From: an uncultured Prevotella sp.
GTDB taxonomy: Bacteria > Bacteroidota > Bacteroidia > Bacteroidales > Bacteroidaceae
Direction: 5' to 3'
DNA: 13,990 bases
NCBI GenBank assembly: GCA_900548745.1
Contig: URLQ01000072.1
Location: 1-13,990 of the forward strand
Shown here: piece after piece, positions 8,487 through 13,990 of the stretch
How positions within the stretch are numbered: the first letter of the stretch is position 1
Layout of the letters: each line of letters starts with the position of its first letter
The notes under the pieces: model-generated
The model's database searches: none
The model's input: the letters and a program-made list of their open reading frames with translations, nothing else
What the model was told of the DNA's origin: nothing
Position numbers and translations under genes: made by a program

Positions 8487-8530
8487 AGGGGATTCGTTGA
8501 CGTAAATCACTGATTGTCAACAAATCCCCT
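8487..8530. terminator. Long stem-loop between convergent guaA and integrase
   Basis: AGGGGATTCGTTGAC (8487-8501) pairs with GTCAACAAATCCCCT (8516-8530) at 14 of 15 positions. Inside, AATC (8505-8508) can pair with GATT (8512-8515), lengthening the stem past a 3-nt bulge. It lies 59 bp past the guaA stop and 63 bp past the integrase stop, with T-rich sequence following on the plus strand. A bidirectional terminator is the simplest reading. A role in recombination at the island edge is possible. Confidence 0.65.
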
Positions 8531-8553
8531 TTATTGTACATTTTATCCAAAAC

Positions 8554-8585
8554 CGTCCCCGATTTCGTCCCTGCTTATCCCCGAT
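8554..8585. repeat. Short direct repeats beside the integrase 3' end
   Basis: TCCCCGAT occurs at 8556-8563 and 8578-8585, and CGTCCC at 8554-8559 and 8566-8571. Short direct repeats next to an integrase gene at an element end are typical of arm-type integrase binding sites. That role is inferred from position only. Confidence 0.4.
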
Positions 8586-8593
8586 AGCATTGG

Positions 8594-9925
8594 TTATATG
8601 GCAGTGTTGAACTCCAATAACTTGGCTATCTGTTCGGGAGTAGCCTTCACGTATTTATAAAATGTGCGCTCGTTGGTATGGCCTGTAAGCTGCATGATAG
8701 CGTAGGTAGGCTTACCTGCCAAAAACATATTTGTAGCAAATGACCTTCTTGCAGTGTGGAAACCTATCAAATCATATTTCTTGTGCTTGAGCGTTGTGAC
8801 CTTTCCACCCCGATTTTCAGTTATGGCTGTAATCTCGTTAATCCCTGCCAATCTCCCCAAGTTTTTTAGATGTTCATTACTGTTGTGCTTGTCTCCAAGT
8901 TTAGGTAACACACCATGATATTTATTGTAGATGGCTCGTACACATGGATGCAGTGGGATGATAACTCGCTTTTTCGTCTTCTCGGCAATAATAGAAACTG
9001 TATTCCCATTCTCGTCTAAATTCCATATTCCATCGTTCAGCTTGTTTAAGTCACTCCTGCGTAGTCCTGTATAGCAGCCGATAACGAAAAGGTCTCTTGT
9101 CTTTTCCATTGTACTTTTTTCGTCTATCAAGCCTTCTTGCTTGAGCTTTGGTATATCCAAATTGTAGATGGCTTTAATCTCGTCCTCATTGAGATATATG
9201 TTATCCACGTCCTTTCCCTTTCCTCTCAATTGTTTATAATAGGTATCGTCTATATCAAACTTAGCTCTTTTGGCTGCATTCAATTGAGCCTTTACGATTT
9301 CATAAGTGGCGTAGATGGTATTTTCTGTGTAATTCTTCTTGCTATACCCCCAATCCATAAACTTTGTTCCAAAATTTTGTGCTGTGAATGTCTCAAACGT
9401 ATCTGCAAGATTGCAATCTTCCAAGAAAGATTGTAAACGGTGAATTACTGTTGTTTGAGCATTCTTCGTTCGGTCAGCTACATAACGTCCTGTGTGGGTA
9501 TCAAGTCTATCGCTGTTTATATTGCTCAACATCCACTCCGTAGCTTTTGTTTCTTGCTTATCCATCGCCTTCAACTCTCCATCGAAAAACCAATTTGCAT
9601 AACGCTTGATACTTCTCGTTAGCTCATCCTTATCGGTAAGACGTTTATTATAGTCATTCCAATAGCTTATCTTATCTAACATAAAATCGTTGAATTTCTT
9701 CAAGAAGGTATTGGTCTTTGATGCTGCACGATTATCTCTGTCCTTAAATTTTTCCTTAGATGTATAGCAAATATGTTTTTTCTTGTCCCACATTTCTGTT
9801 TTAACCACTTGTTTTGTTGATACCTTGGTTGTCATACCATTACAACGAACACTAAAAAATACCAAGCTCTCTTCTCTTTTTGGATATTGCAGTATATAAC
9901 TGCATTTTACATTATTTTCTACCAT
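8594..9925 (-). CDS. Tyrosine recombinase (integrase) of a Bacteroidetes mobile element
   Basis: This is a site-specific DNA recombinase that would integrate and excise the island. The 443-residue length and layout match Bacteroidetes integrases: an N-terminal arm-binding region (about 1-75), a core-binding SAM-like domain (about 80-220) and a C-terminal catalytic domain (about 240-440). The catalytic set is visible: Arg289 in TGLRRSDL, Lys316 in AEKTKKR, His390 and Arg393 in HTARR, His416 in TGHTNE, and Tyr425 in YKYV, nine residues after His416 as in XerD. The gene is intact and points at the guaA 3' end, the usual arrangement for an integrase beside its attachment site. A possible -7 box (TATATTTG, minus strand, 9972-9965) lies about 40 bp upstream without a clear -33 box. 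Confidence 0.93.
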   Translation of the reverse strand: MVENNVKCSYILQYPKREESLVFFSVRCNGMTTKVSTKQVVKTEMWDKKKHICYTSKEKFKDRDNRAASKTNTFLKKFNDFMLDKISYWNDYNKRLTDKDELTRSIKRYANWFFDGELKAMDKQETKATEWMLSNINSDRLDTHTGRYVADRTKNAQTTVIHRLQSFLEDCNLADTFETFTAQNFGTKFMDWGYSKKNYTENTIYATYEIVKAQLNAAKRAKFDIDDTYYKQLRGKGKDVDNIYLNEDEIKAIYNLDIPKLKQEGLIDEKSTMEKTRDLFVIGCYTGLRRSDLNKLNDGIWNLDENGNTVSIIAEKTKKRVIIPLHPCVRAIYNKYHGVLPKLGDKHNSNEHLKNLGRLAGINEITAITENRGGKVTTLKHKKYDLIGFHTARRSFATNMFLAGKPTYAIMQLTGHTNERTFYKYVKATPEQIAKLLEFNTAI

Positions 9926-9964
9926 ACATTATTTTTTTACCATTAGACATTTGTTTAACTGTTC

Positions 9965-9972
9965 CAAATATA
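9965..9972 (-). promoter_or_regulatory. Candidate integrase -7 box
   Basis: On the minus strand this reads TATATTTG, matching TAnnTTTG, and would start a transcript about 33 nt before the integrase ATG. The best -33 candidate is a poor TTTC with a 22-bp gap, so the promoter may be weak or regulated. Confidence 0.4.
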
Positions 9973-9996
9973 CTACTTGGATGAAGCCTTTGATGA

Positions 9997-10014
9997 AATT
10001 GTTAGCCAACAATT
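9997..10014. repeat. 7-bp inverted repeat over the serine recombinase stop codon
   Basis: AATTGTT (9997-10003) and AACAATT (10008-10014) are perfect inverted arms around AGCC, overlapping the stop codon at 10002-10004. It lies between the serine recombinase and integrase genes, both on the minus strand. It could be a weak terminator or a protein-binding site close to the integrase promoter. No T-tract follows on the minus strand. Confidence 0.35.
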
Positions 10015-10631
10015 GTTAATTCACGCACTTTACGCAATGTATTCACGCTTGTATGAGTGATTTTAGATACATTTCGTAATGAAATACCTTTTTTCAAAAG
10101 TCGTAACTCTTCGGCATATTCCTCACGCATATCATCTTGTGATTTGCGATAACCTGTCTTCCTGCCAACTTTTCCGCCGTTATCTCTAAAATGGTTATAA
10201 CCGCTCTTCATACGGCTACGGATTAAAGAACGTTCCATGCTGTTAAACTGAGCGATAATCCCGAGAACCAAAGATGCGATAGGGTTTACAGAACCATCTT
10301 CAAGCAAGGTTTCAAGTCCATTTTGATGTATATAGAGCGATACTTTCTGCTCGTTTAGTTCTTCAATGACTTGGAGAAAGTCAACGATTCTACGAGACAA
10401 ACGGCTACACTCATAAATTAACACCTTGTCAACCTTGTTGTTTCGCACATAGTTCAACAACTCAGATAACGCATTGCGTTCAGCCACCTTTTTTGCTCCA
10501 CTGATTTTCTCACAGAAAACTTTGACTACTTCATAATTCATGCGCTTCGCATAATCTTTTAACTCGTCAACCTGCCTGTCATAGTCTTGAATGACGGTGG
10601 AAACTCTTGCGTATATAACTACTCTTTTCAT
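10002..10631 (-). CDS. Small serine recombinase (resolvase/invertase family)
   Basis: This DNA recombinase acts through a phosphoserine intermediate. The start at 10631 gives 209 residues and places the catalytic motif YARVST at the normal N-terminal position, with nucleophile Ser11 and Arg9. A longer frame starting at 10697 adds 22 residues that do not fit the family and would run across the predicted promoter. YECSRLSRRIVDFL (about 73-86) carries the conserved Arg77/Arg80, ERSLIRSR (133-140) is the E-helix signature, and a C-terminal helix-turn-helix lies at about 180-203. Length and domains are complete. It may act as an invertase or resolvase, or transpose a smaller unit inside the island. 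No flanking invertible repeats were recognised. Confidence 0.92.
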   Translation of the reverse strand: MKRVVIYARVSTVIQDYDRQVDELKDYAKRMNYEVVKVFCEKISGAKKVAERNALSELLNYVRNNKVDKVLIYECSRLSRRIVDFLQVIEELNEQKVSLYIHQNGLETLLEDGSVNPIASLVLGIIAQFNSMERSLIRSRMKSGYNHFRDNGGKVGRKTGYRKSQDDMREEYAEELRLLKKGISLRNVSKITHTSVNTLRKVRELTIVG

Positions 10632-10666
10632 ATTCGTATTGATATTATGTGTTACTATTATGGCCG

Positions 10667-10698
10667 CTAAAGTACATAAATTATCAATTGGAACCAAA
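10667..10698 (-). promoter_or_regulatory. Promoter for the serine recombinase
   Basis: On the minus strand, TTTG (10698-10695) and TACTTTAG (10674-10667) are 20 bp apart. The -33 box is exact and the -7 box has one mismatch from TAnnTTTG. Transcription would begin near 10660, about 29 nt before the ATG at 10631, which supports the shorter start. Confidence 0.6.
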
Positions 10699-10709
10699 TT
10701 ATTAGTGAT

Positions 10710-10754
10710 ATCTAAAGTTAAATCGTATAATTTAGATTGATATTTAATATCAAT
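10710..10754. promoter_or_regulatory. Operator-like inverted repeats in the divergent control region
   Basis: ATTGATAT (10736-10743) and ATATCAAT (10747-10754) are perfect 8-bp arms around TTA. They fill the spacer between the -33 and -7 boxes of the XRE gene. A second pair, ATCTAAA (10710-10716) with TTTAGAT (10731-10737), lies just upstream and overlaps the first by two bases. A protein bound here would block RNA polymerase at the XRE promoter and possibly at the recombinase promoter. The adjacent XRE protein is the obvious candidate, which is an inference. Confidence 0.55.
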
Positions 10755-10766
10755 TTGCTACCTTTG
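10737..10766 (+). promoter_or_regulatory. Promoter for the XRE regulator, nearly leaderless
   Basis: TTG (10737-10739) and TACCTTTG (10759-10766) are 19 bp apart; the -7 box is exact. The expected transcription start, 5-8 nt past the -7 box, falls at or just before the ATG at 10775. The mRNA would then have almost no leader unless the second ATG, at 10784, is used. Confidence 0.65.
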
Positions 10767-10774
10767 CAGCAAAA

Positions 10775-11098
10775 ATGAATGATATGAAAGTCAATTTAAG
10801 TCAAACAGTGAAGAAATTGTGCAATAATCAGAATATGACTCTGAAAGATTTAGCAAATAAAATGGAGATAGCTCCCGAAAGCCTTTCCCGAGCTATAAAT
10901 GGCAATCCTCAATTATCTACTTTGGAGTCTATTGCAACCCATTTGGATGTAAATATATCTGAATTGTTTTCTTTTTCTCACACAATTTCGTTACATTCTA
11001 TAATAGTGCATGACAATACTACTTATATTGCAGACGATTTGAACAGCTTAATAAATAATGTAAAGGCTATTTGTGCAAAAGAAGGTGTTGAGCTGTAA
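10775..11098 (+). CDS. Small XRE-family helix-turn-helix regulator
   Basis: This is a 107-residue DNA-binding protein. An XRE/Cro-type helix-turn-helix domain occupies about residues 8-66: LCNNQNMTLKDLANKMEIAPESLSRAINGNPQLSTLESIATHLDVNISELF has the standard five-helix pattern. A short tail (67-107) may dimerise. It diverges from the serine recombinase, and palindromes overlie its own promoter, suggesting self-repression and control of recombinase expression. It converges on the NADAR/MetK operon, so a direct effect on that operon would need a site outside the window. The start could be the ATG at 10784. The paired RelE/HigB-type gene expected of a toxin-antitoxin antitoxin is absent. Confidence 0.88.
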   Translation: MNDMKVNLSQTVKKLCNNQNMTLKDLANKMEIAPESLSRAINGNPQLSTLESIATHLDVNISELFSFSHTISLHSIIVHDNTTYIADDLNSLINNVKAICAKEGVEL

Positions 11099-11108
11099 AA
11101 GAATAACC

Positions 11109-11144
11109 GCCAAGTATTGATTCTTTAAAAATTCAACACTTGGC
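11109..11144. terminator. Bidirectional terminator between XRE gene and MetK operon
   Basis: GCCAAGTATTGA (11109-11120) pairs with TCAACACTTGGC (11133-11144) at 11 of 12 positions around a 12-nt AT-rich loop. It sits in the 75 bp between two convergent stop codons, as expected for a shared terminator. Confidence 0.7.
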
Positions 11145-11173
11145 AGTTTCATTTGTTCACATAGAATTGGTAA

Positions 11174-11419
11174 TTACTTTGATTCTATGCGCTTCGTTTC
11201 TTGTTCAAGCAACGTTATCAAGTCCTTTTCGACTTGGGAAAAAGTTGCATCCATATCCATTTCTCCAATACCATCAAAGTGCTTTATAATGGATAGTCCA
11301 CCAAACGGCTTAGTCATTGTTACTTTAAAAGTATCAGAAGAAATCATTTCGCAATAGCCCTCTAAATGGCATTCTTTGCCGTTGACAATAGGATTAATGT
11401 CAATATCAAATCGGTACAT
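11174..11419 (-). CDS. Unrecognised 81-residue protein, last gene of the NADAR/MetK operon
   Basis: I do not recognise this small protein. The sequence suggests alternating beta-strands (MYRFDIDINPIV, CHLEGYCEMI, TFKVTMTK) followed by a C-terminal amphipathic helix (about 59-78, SQVEKDLITLLEQETKRI). It has no signal peptide or membrane segment, so it is probably cytosolic. It begins 12 bp after the stop of the MetK-like gene, and that even spacing, shared by the whole operon, argues for a real translated gene. It could be a small partner or regulator of the enzymes upstream; this is an inference from position only. Confidence 0.7.
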   Translation of the reverse strand: MYRFDIDINPIVNGKECHLEGYCEMISSDTFKVTMTKPFGGLSIIKHFDGIGEMDMDATFSQVEKDLITLLEQETKRIESK

Positions 11420-11431
11420 ATCGCTTACTTA

Positions 11432-12220
11432 TTAGAATAATCCCCATTCGGCAAATTTCTCAAAGCCACCGACCTGTTTGATGTATTGACGAGCGATTTC
11501 TACTATCTCACGATAAGGTTTACCGTCAATAGTTTCATCGCCAATAGCACAAAACAATTCAACCTTTTTATCTGTTTGTTGGGCTTTCAAGAAAGCATAA
11601 ATGTTGACGGAAACATCAGCCTTTGAAAGGTCTTTCCCCTGCACTCCTCCGCCCGAAACAGACTGAGCCATATCCGAACCGAGCTTGCGATTTGTTGCTC
11701 CTGCGTCTACATCAGTTCCTCCTGTCCAATCTCCGAGCGGATTAACAATGGCGTTAGGGTAGATTCGCTTCAAATCATCTGATGGGACGTTACTTTGGCA
11801 GATAATAAGCTTGCCATTGCCTAACACATACTTACCATCTGAAGGGTAACGCTTGTAGATGTCATGGGCGATTTTGCTGAGTTCTTTTTCCTCCTCAGTC
11901 AATGGAACACCCTTAAAGATTCCATTATCGCCACAGCGTACTTCTCCGTCTTGGTTGCTTGCAAGGATAGGGTCTTGTGCTACCATTACGAGAGAGAGTT
12001 TCAAATCTGTACGCTTTGTGATACGACTAACAATAGTCTCAGCCTCAGCGTCTGAAATGTTCACGCTACTCTCAATGATGATGTTTACTACACCATGTCC
12101 AAGCAGTACTTCAACTGCAATTTTCGGATTCTCTACCTTTGAATAAGCAAGGTCTACCAATGCCCCTGCGATTCTGTCTGCCACCTTGTCGGGATGCGCC
12201 GGATTAACTTTTTCAATCAT
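11432..12220 (-). CDS. Compact MetK-like S-adenosylmethionine synthetase
   Basis: By homology it makes S-adenosylmethionine from ATP and methionine, or a related product. It is 262 residues against about 384 in E. coli MetK and is not merely a fragment: key segments from all three repeats of the fold align in order. Residues matching the known active site are present: Glu3, His9, Asp11 and Lys12 (IEKVNPAHPDK), Glu37 and Glu50, Gln82, Asp98 (GDNG), Asp128 and Lys130 (SDGK), Asp172, Arg178 and Lys179 (VDAGATNRK), and Lys196, Lys200 and Asp202 (GKDLSKAD). Most loss is in inter-motif loops and the C-terminal domain, which ends in FEKFAEWGLF, resembling the normal AYGHFGRE end. The start has no normal N-terminal extension. 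It lies 13 bp after the coiled-coil gene. A housekeeping metK is expected elsewhere in the genome, so this is an accessory copy. Confidence 0.88.
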   Translation of the reverse strand: MIEKVNPAHPDKVADRIAGALVDLAYSKVENPKIAVEVLLGHGVVNIIIESSVNISDAEAETIVSRITKRTDLKLSLVMVAQDPILASNQDGEVRCGDNGIFKGVPLTEEEKELSKIAHDIYKRYPSDGKYVLGNGKLIICQSNVPSDDLKRIYPNAIVNPLGDWTGGTDVDAGATNRKLGSDMAQSVSGGGVQGKDLSKADVSVNIYAFLKAQQTDKKVELFCAIGDETIDGKPYREIVEIARQYIKQVGGFEKFAEWGLF

Positions 12221-12233
12221 AATTCTTACCTGT

Positions 12234-13289
12234 TTAAATGTTATTCTTTTTGTTCATATAGCTTTCAATAGATGAGTAGCTTATACCTTCTGATAGGTAT
12301 TTGTTGATTAACTCATACTTTCTTGTACTTACGCTAAGCTCCAAATCTTTTATTCGCTTGTTCAGAGGCGTTAAAGTGTGCTGATAGGTGATATTGTCAA
12401 TGCCACCACTCCTCAACTTGGCTTTCAATTCTCGTTTCTGTTTTTTGATTGTGTCGATTTCCTTCTCGGTATTCTTCTTAAAGAGTTGGAACTCGGAAAA
12501 AGCCTTACTTATCCTTGCTTCGTTGAGCTTCATGTAAGTATCTTTATAAAATGTATACCATTTGAATACTTCTTCATTGAGATGTTCTACACGTTTTTTC
12601 AATTGGTCTATCTCATGCTGCATGAAATACTCTTTGATTTCTCTTGTATAGTCGAGCTTTCCCTTATCCTCATTGTGCAAGATGGCAAGCAATTCTTCAA
12701 GTGTGTAGGCTTGATAAATGTGCTTTGCCTCGTTGTAACGTGTATTGATAGACGTAAAAGGCTTCCAACAACTTGAAAATGAGGATAGATGTATCTGCTC
12801 AATCCTTCCATCTTCGTAAACTTCCGAACAATAGTTTGCACCGCTCAACGGACTGCCTGCTAAGTGGAATACGAGGCTTCGATTACCATCTTTGTCTATG
12901 CGCATAGCATTTGCGCAAGCAGCCCACCATTCCAAGTATATGCCTACGGTTGGAGCGTTGAAGCCTGATGTACCCATATATGCGAGTCCGTTTTGTACGG
13001 CTACAGGAGTGAGAAACATTCGGCTATCTCTCATAATGCGTTCCTTGTGTGCCAACAGAAAGAAAGCATGGTCAGTGAAGAGCTTCTTTTGCCGTTCTGT
13101 TTCTTCAGTTGGTTTTGGTTGTGGCTTACTCGGTTTGTTGCCAACGTTCAGATACACGCCTGTTGTGTCTAACTTCATTTTGTCGTCAGCAAAGGCAGTC
13201 TGAGGTGTTTCTTTGGGATAGCACTCAAGTACAGCACCACTCATTAAGGTGATGCTGTTTTGTGGATGTAAAGTATTGTTGTCTGTCAT
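12234..13289 (-). CDS. Unrecognised 351-residue protein with a long C-terminal coiled coil
   Basis: I cannot place this protein in a family. A short N-terminal part (1-45) leads into a Pro/Lys-rich linker (about 50-61). Next is a globular region (about 65-205) rich in aromatic residues, with EWWAACANAM, FHLAGSPLSGANYC and FSSCWKPFTSINTRYNEAKH. Its cysteines at 124, 154 and 174 could be structural or bind metal. Residues about 214-331 are charged and heptad-like, predicting a long coiled coil, broken near 294-300 (SGGIDN). There is no signal peptide or membrane segment. It is the second visible gene of the operon, 13 bp after the NADAR gene and 13 bp before the MetK-like gene. A scaffold or substrate-binding role is conceivable but not shown. 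Confidence 0.8.
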   Translation of the reverse strand: MTDNNTLHPQNSITLMSGAVLECYPKETPQTAFADDKMKLDTTGVYLNVGNKPSKPQPKPTEETERQKKLFTDHAFFLLAHKERIMRDSRMFLTPVAVQNGLAYMGTSGFNAPTVGIYLEWWAACANAMRIDKDGNRSLVFHLAGSPLSGANYCSEVYEDGRIEQIHLSSFSSCWKPFTSINTRYNEAKHIYQAYTLEELLAILHNEDKGKLDYTREIKEYFMQHEIDQLKKRVEHLNEEVFKWYTFYKDTYMKLNEARISKAFSEFQLFKKNTEKEIDTIKKQKRELKAKLRSGGIDNITYQHTLTPLNKRIKDLELSVSTRKYELINKYLSEGISYSSIESYMNKKNNI

Positions 13290-13302
13290 TGTCTAAGTGA
13301 TT

Positions 13303-13989
13303 TTAATTGTTATTGAATGAGATTTGTTTGCCTAAGATGTAGATGTTTGATTGATTGAGAAGAGCGTAGTCGATAGGCGGTTCTGTTTCATAGACCAGAC
13401 AATCACGGCAAATCATTAAAATCTTACCGAGATTATTTTGACCGACAAACGTTCCTGTGCGATTGACCTTGCGAGTTTCTTTATCAACCAAACGCTTCAA
13501 AGCCGCTTTGGATATATTGGGAATAGTAGCCTTAGCTTGTTTGACAACCATTCGTTTTACATCTGGTCTACGCTTTGCCAACTCTAAGTTGCTGCAACCC
13601 CAAATTTCCTTAGTTTCGCAACGTTGTTTGGTTGTGTCCTCTATGAGGATGGCTTCTTGTGGTATTCTTGAAAGCAAGGAGGCAAACTCGGCATTGCCCT
13701 TGCATTTCATCCAAACGACAAACAGCATCCACTGAATTCTGAATGTAGAAAAGTCTTGACGGATAAGGCTTTTGTATTTGTTCTTTATGAAACGCTTGGC
13801 TGCATAGCCATTCTGCTTGCCAAACATATCCTCTTGAATGGCTTTGTGTTGAATAGAATCGTTGGAAAATTCACCGCATAAATAAAGTGTTTCGCTATCA
13901 TGCCAAGTCGTTCCCTCAAAATAGAAAGGATAGCCACCTGCCATATTAGTAAGGCGCAAATCTATGCCATTTACCACGTCCGAGACCTT
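13303..13989 (-). CDS. NADAR (YbiA-like) family N-glycosidase-type protein, 5' end missing
   Basis: NADAR proteins cleave N-glycosidic bonds; characterised members act on riboflavin-pathway intermediates (YbiA) or remove ADP-ribose from guanine bases. Family landmarks are visible: LTNMAGGYPFYFEGTTW then DSETLYLCGEF (like SNFSP, GKTW and TSEHYFQAQKF of YbiA, with the key Glu kept), NGYAAKRFIK, EIWGCS (like RIWG), and near the end GQNNLGKILMICRD (like GQNLLGKALMEVRE). About 45 extra residues rich in Lys/Arg separate the last two motifs, making it longer than the usual 160 residues. The frame is open to the window edge. The GTG at 13977 sits inside the conserved N-terminal region and is not a convincing start, so the true start lies outside. 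It is the first visible gene of a four-gene operon. Confidence 0.83.
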   Translation of the reverse strand, partial: KVSDVVNGIDLRLTNMAGGYPFYFEGTTWHDSETLYLCGEFSNDSIQHKAIQEDMFGKQNGYAAKRFIKNKYKSLIRQDFSTFRIQWMLFVVWMKCKGNAEFASLLSRIPQEAILIEDTTKQRCETKEIWGCSNLELAKRRPDVKRMVVKQAKATIPNISKAALKRLVDKETRKVNRTGTFVGQNNLGKILMICRDCLVYETEPPIDYALLNQSNIYILGKQISFNNN

Positions 13990-13990
13990 G

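Noticed and set aside
10632..10697. Longer start of the serine recombinase at 10697
   Set aside because: The extra 22 residues precede the family N terminus and overlap the predicted promoter, leaving no leader.
10775..11098. XRE gene as antitoxin of a toxin-antitoxin pair
   Set aside because: No small toxin gene is adjacent on the same strand; the divergent partner is a serine recombinase.
11432..12220. Housekeeping metK or a decayed metK pseudogene
   Set aside because: It is much shorter than chromosomal MetK, in an island operon, and keeps its catalytic motifs in one uninterrupted frame.
13975..13977. GTG at 13977 as the NADAR start
   Set aside because: The frame is open further upstream to the window edge, and the conserved N-terminal strand of the family is expected before this codon.

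Overview
This window looks like a Bacteroidales chromosome, probably a Prevotella or Segatella relative. The signs are a SusC/SusD outer-membrane pair, promoters of the Bacteroidetes type (a TTTG -33 box and a TAnnTTTG -7 box), and a Bacteroidetes-style tyrosine integrase. The genus is an inference from protein style, not from a marker gene.

Positions 1-5991 hold a polysaccharide-uptake pair on the minus strand, susC (5290-2183) followed by susD (2131-284). Both real starts lie inside the longest open frames. No glycoside hydrolase, sensor or sigma/anti-sigma gene is visible, so the substrate cannot be named. The ends of this region carry repeats: a 22-bp tandem array (5697-5801) upstream of susC, a second diverged 22-bp duplication at the window's left edge, and a cluster of hairpins past susD.

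Positions 5992-8427 hold two plus-strand core genes. The first is a MurU-like nucleotidyltransferase behind a clear Bacteroidetes promoter. The second, 54 bp downstream, is a complete guaA (GMP synthase).

Positions 8428-13990 look like a horizontally acquired, visibly AT-richer island, abutting the 3' end of guaA. It begins with short direct repeats, a long stem-loop and a tyrosine integrase (8594-9925, minus). Next come a small serine recombinase (10002-10631, minus) and a divergent small XRE regulator (10775-11098, plus). These two share a 143-bp control region with back-to-back promoters and an operator-like palindrome.

Convergent to the regulator is a tight minus-strand operon with 12-13 bp between genes. 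In transcription order it is: a NADAR (YbiA-like) N-glycosidase-type gene whose 5' end lies beyond the window, an unrecognised 351-residue protein with a long coiled coil, a compact 262-residue MetK-like SAM synthetase that keeps the key active-site residues, and an unrecognised 81-residue protein. This operon is the best candidate here for an undescribed system. It pairs a SAM-forming enzyme fold with an ADP-ribose/nucleobase glycosidase fold in a mobile accessory region. The far end of the island, the operon promoter and any further genes are not visible.
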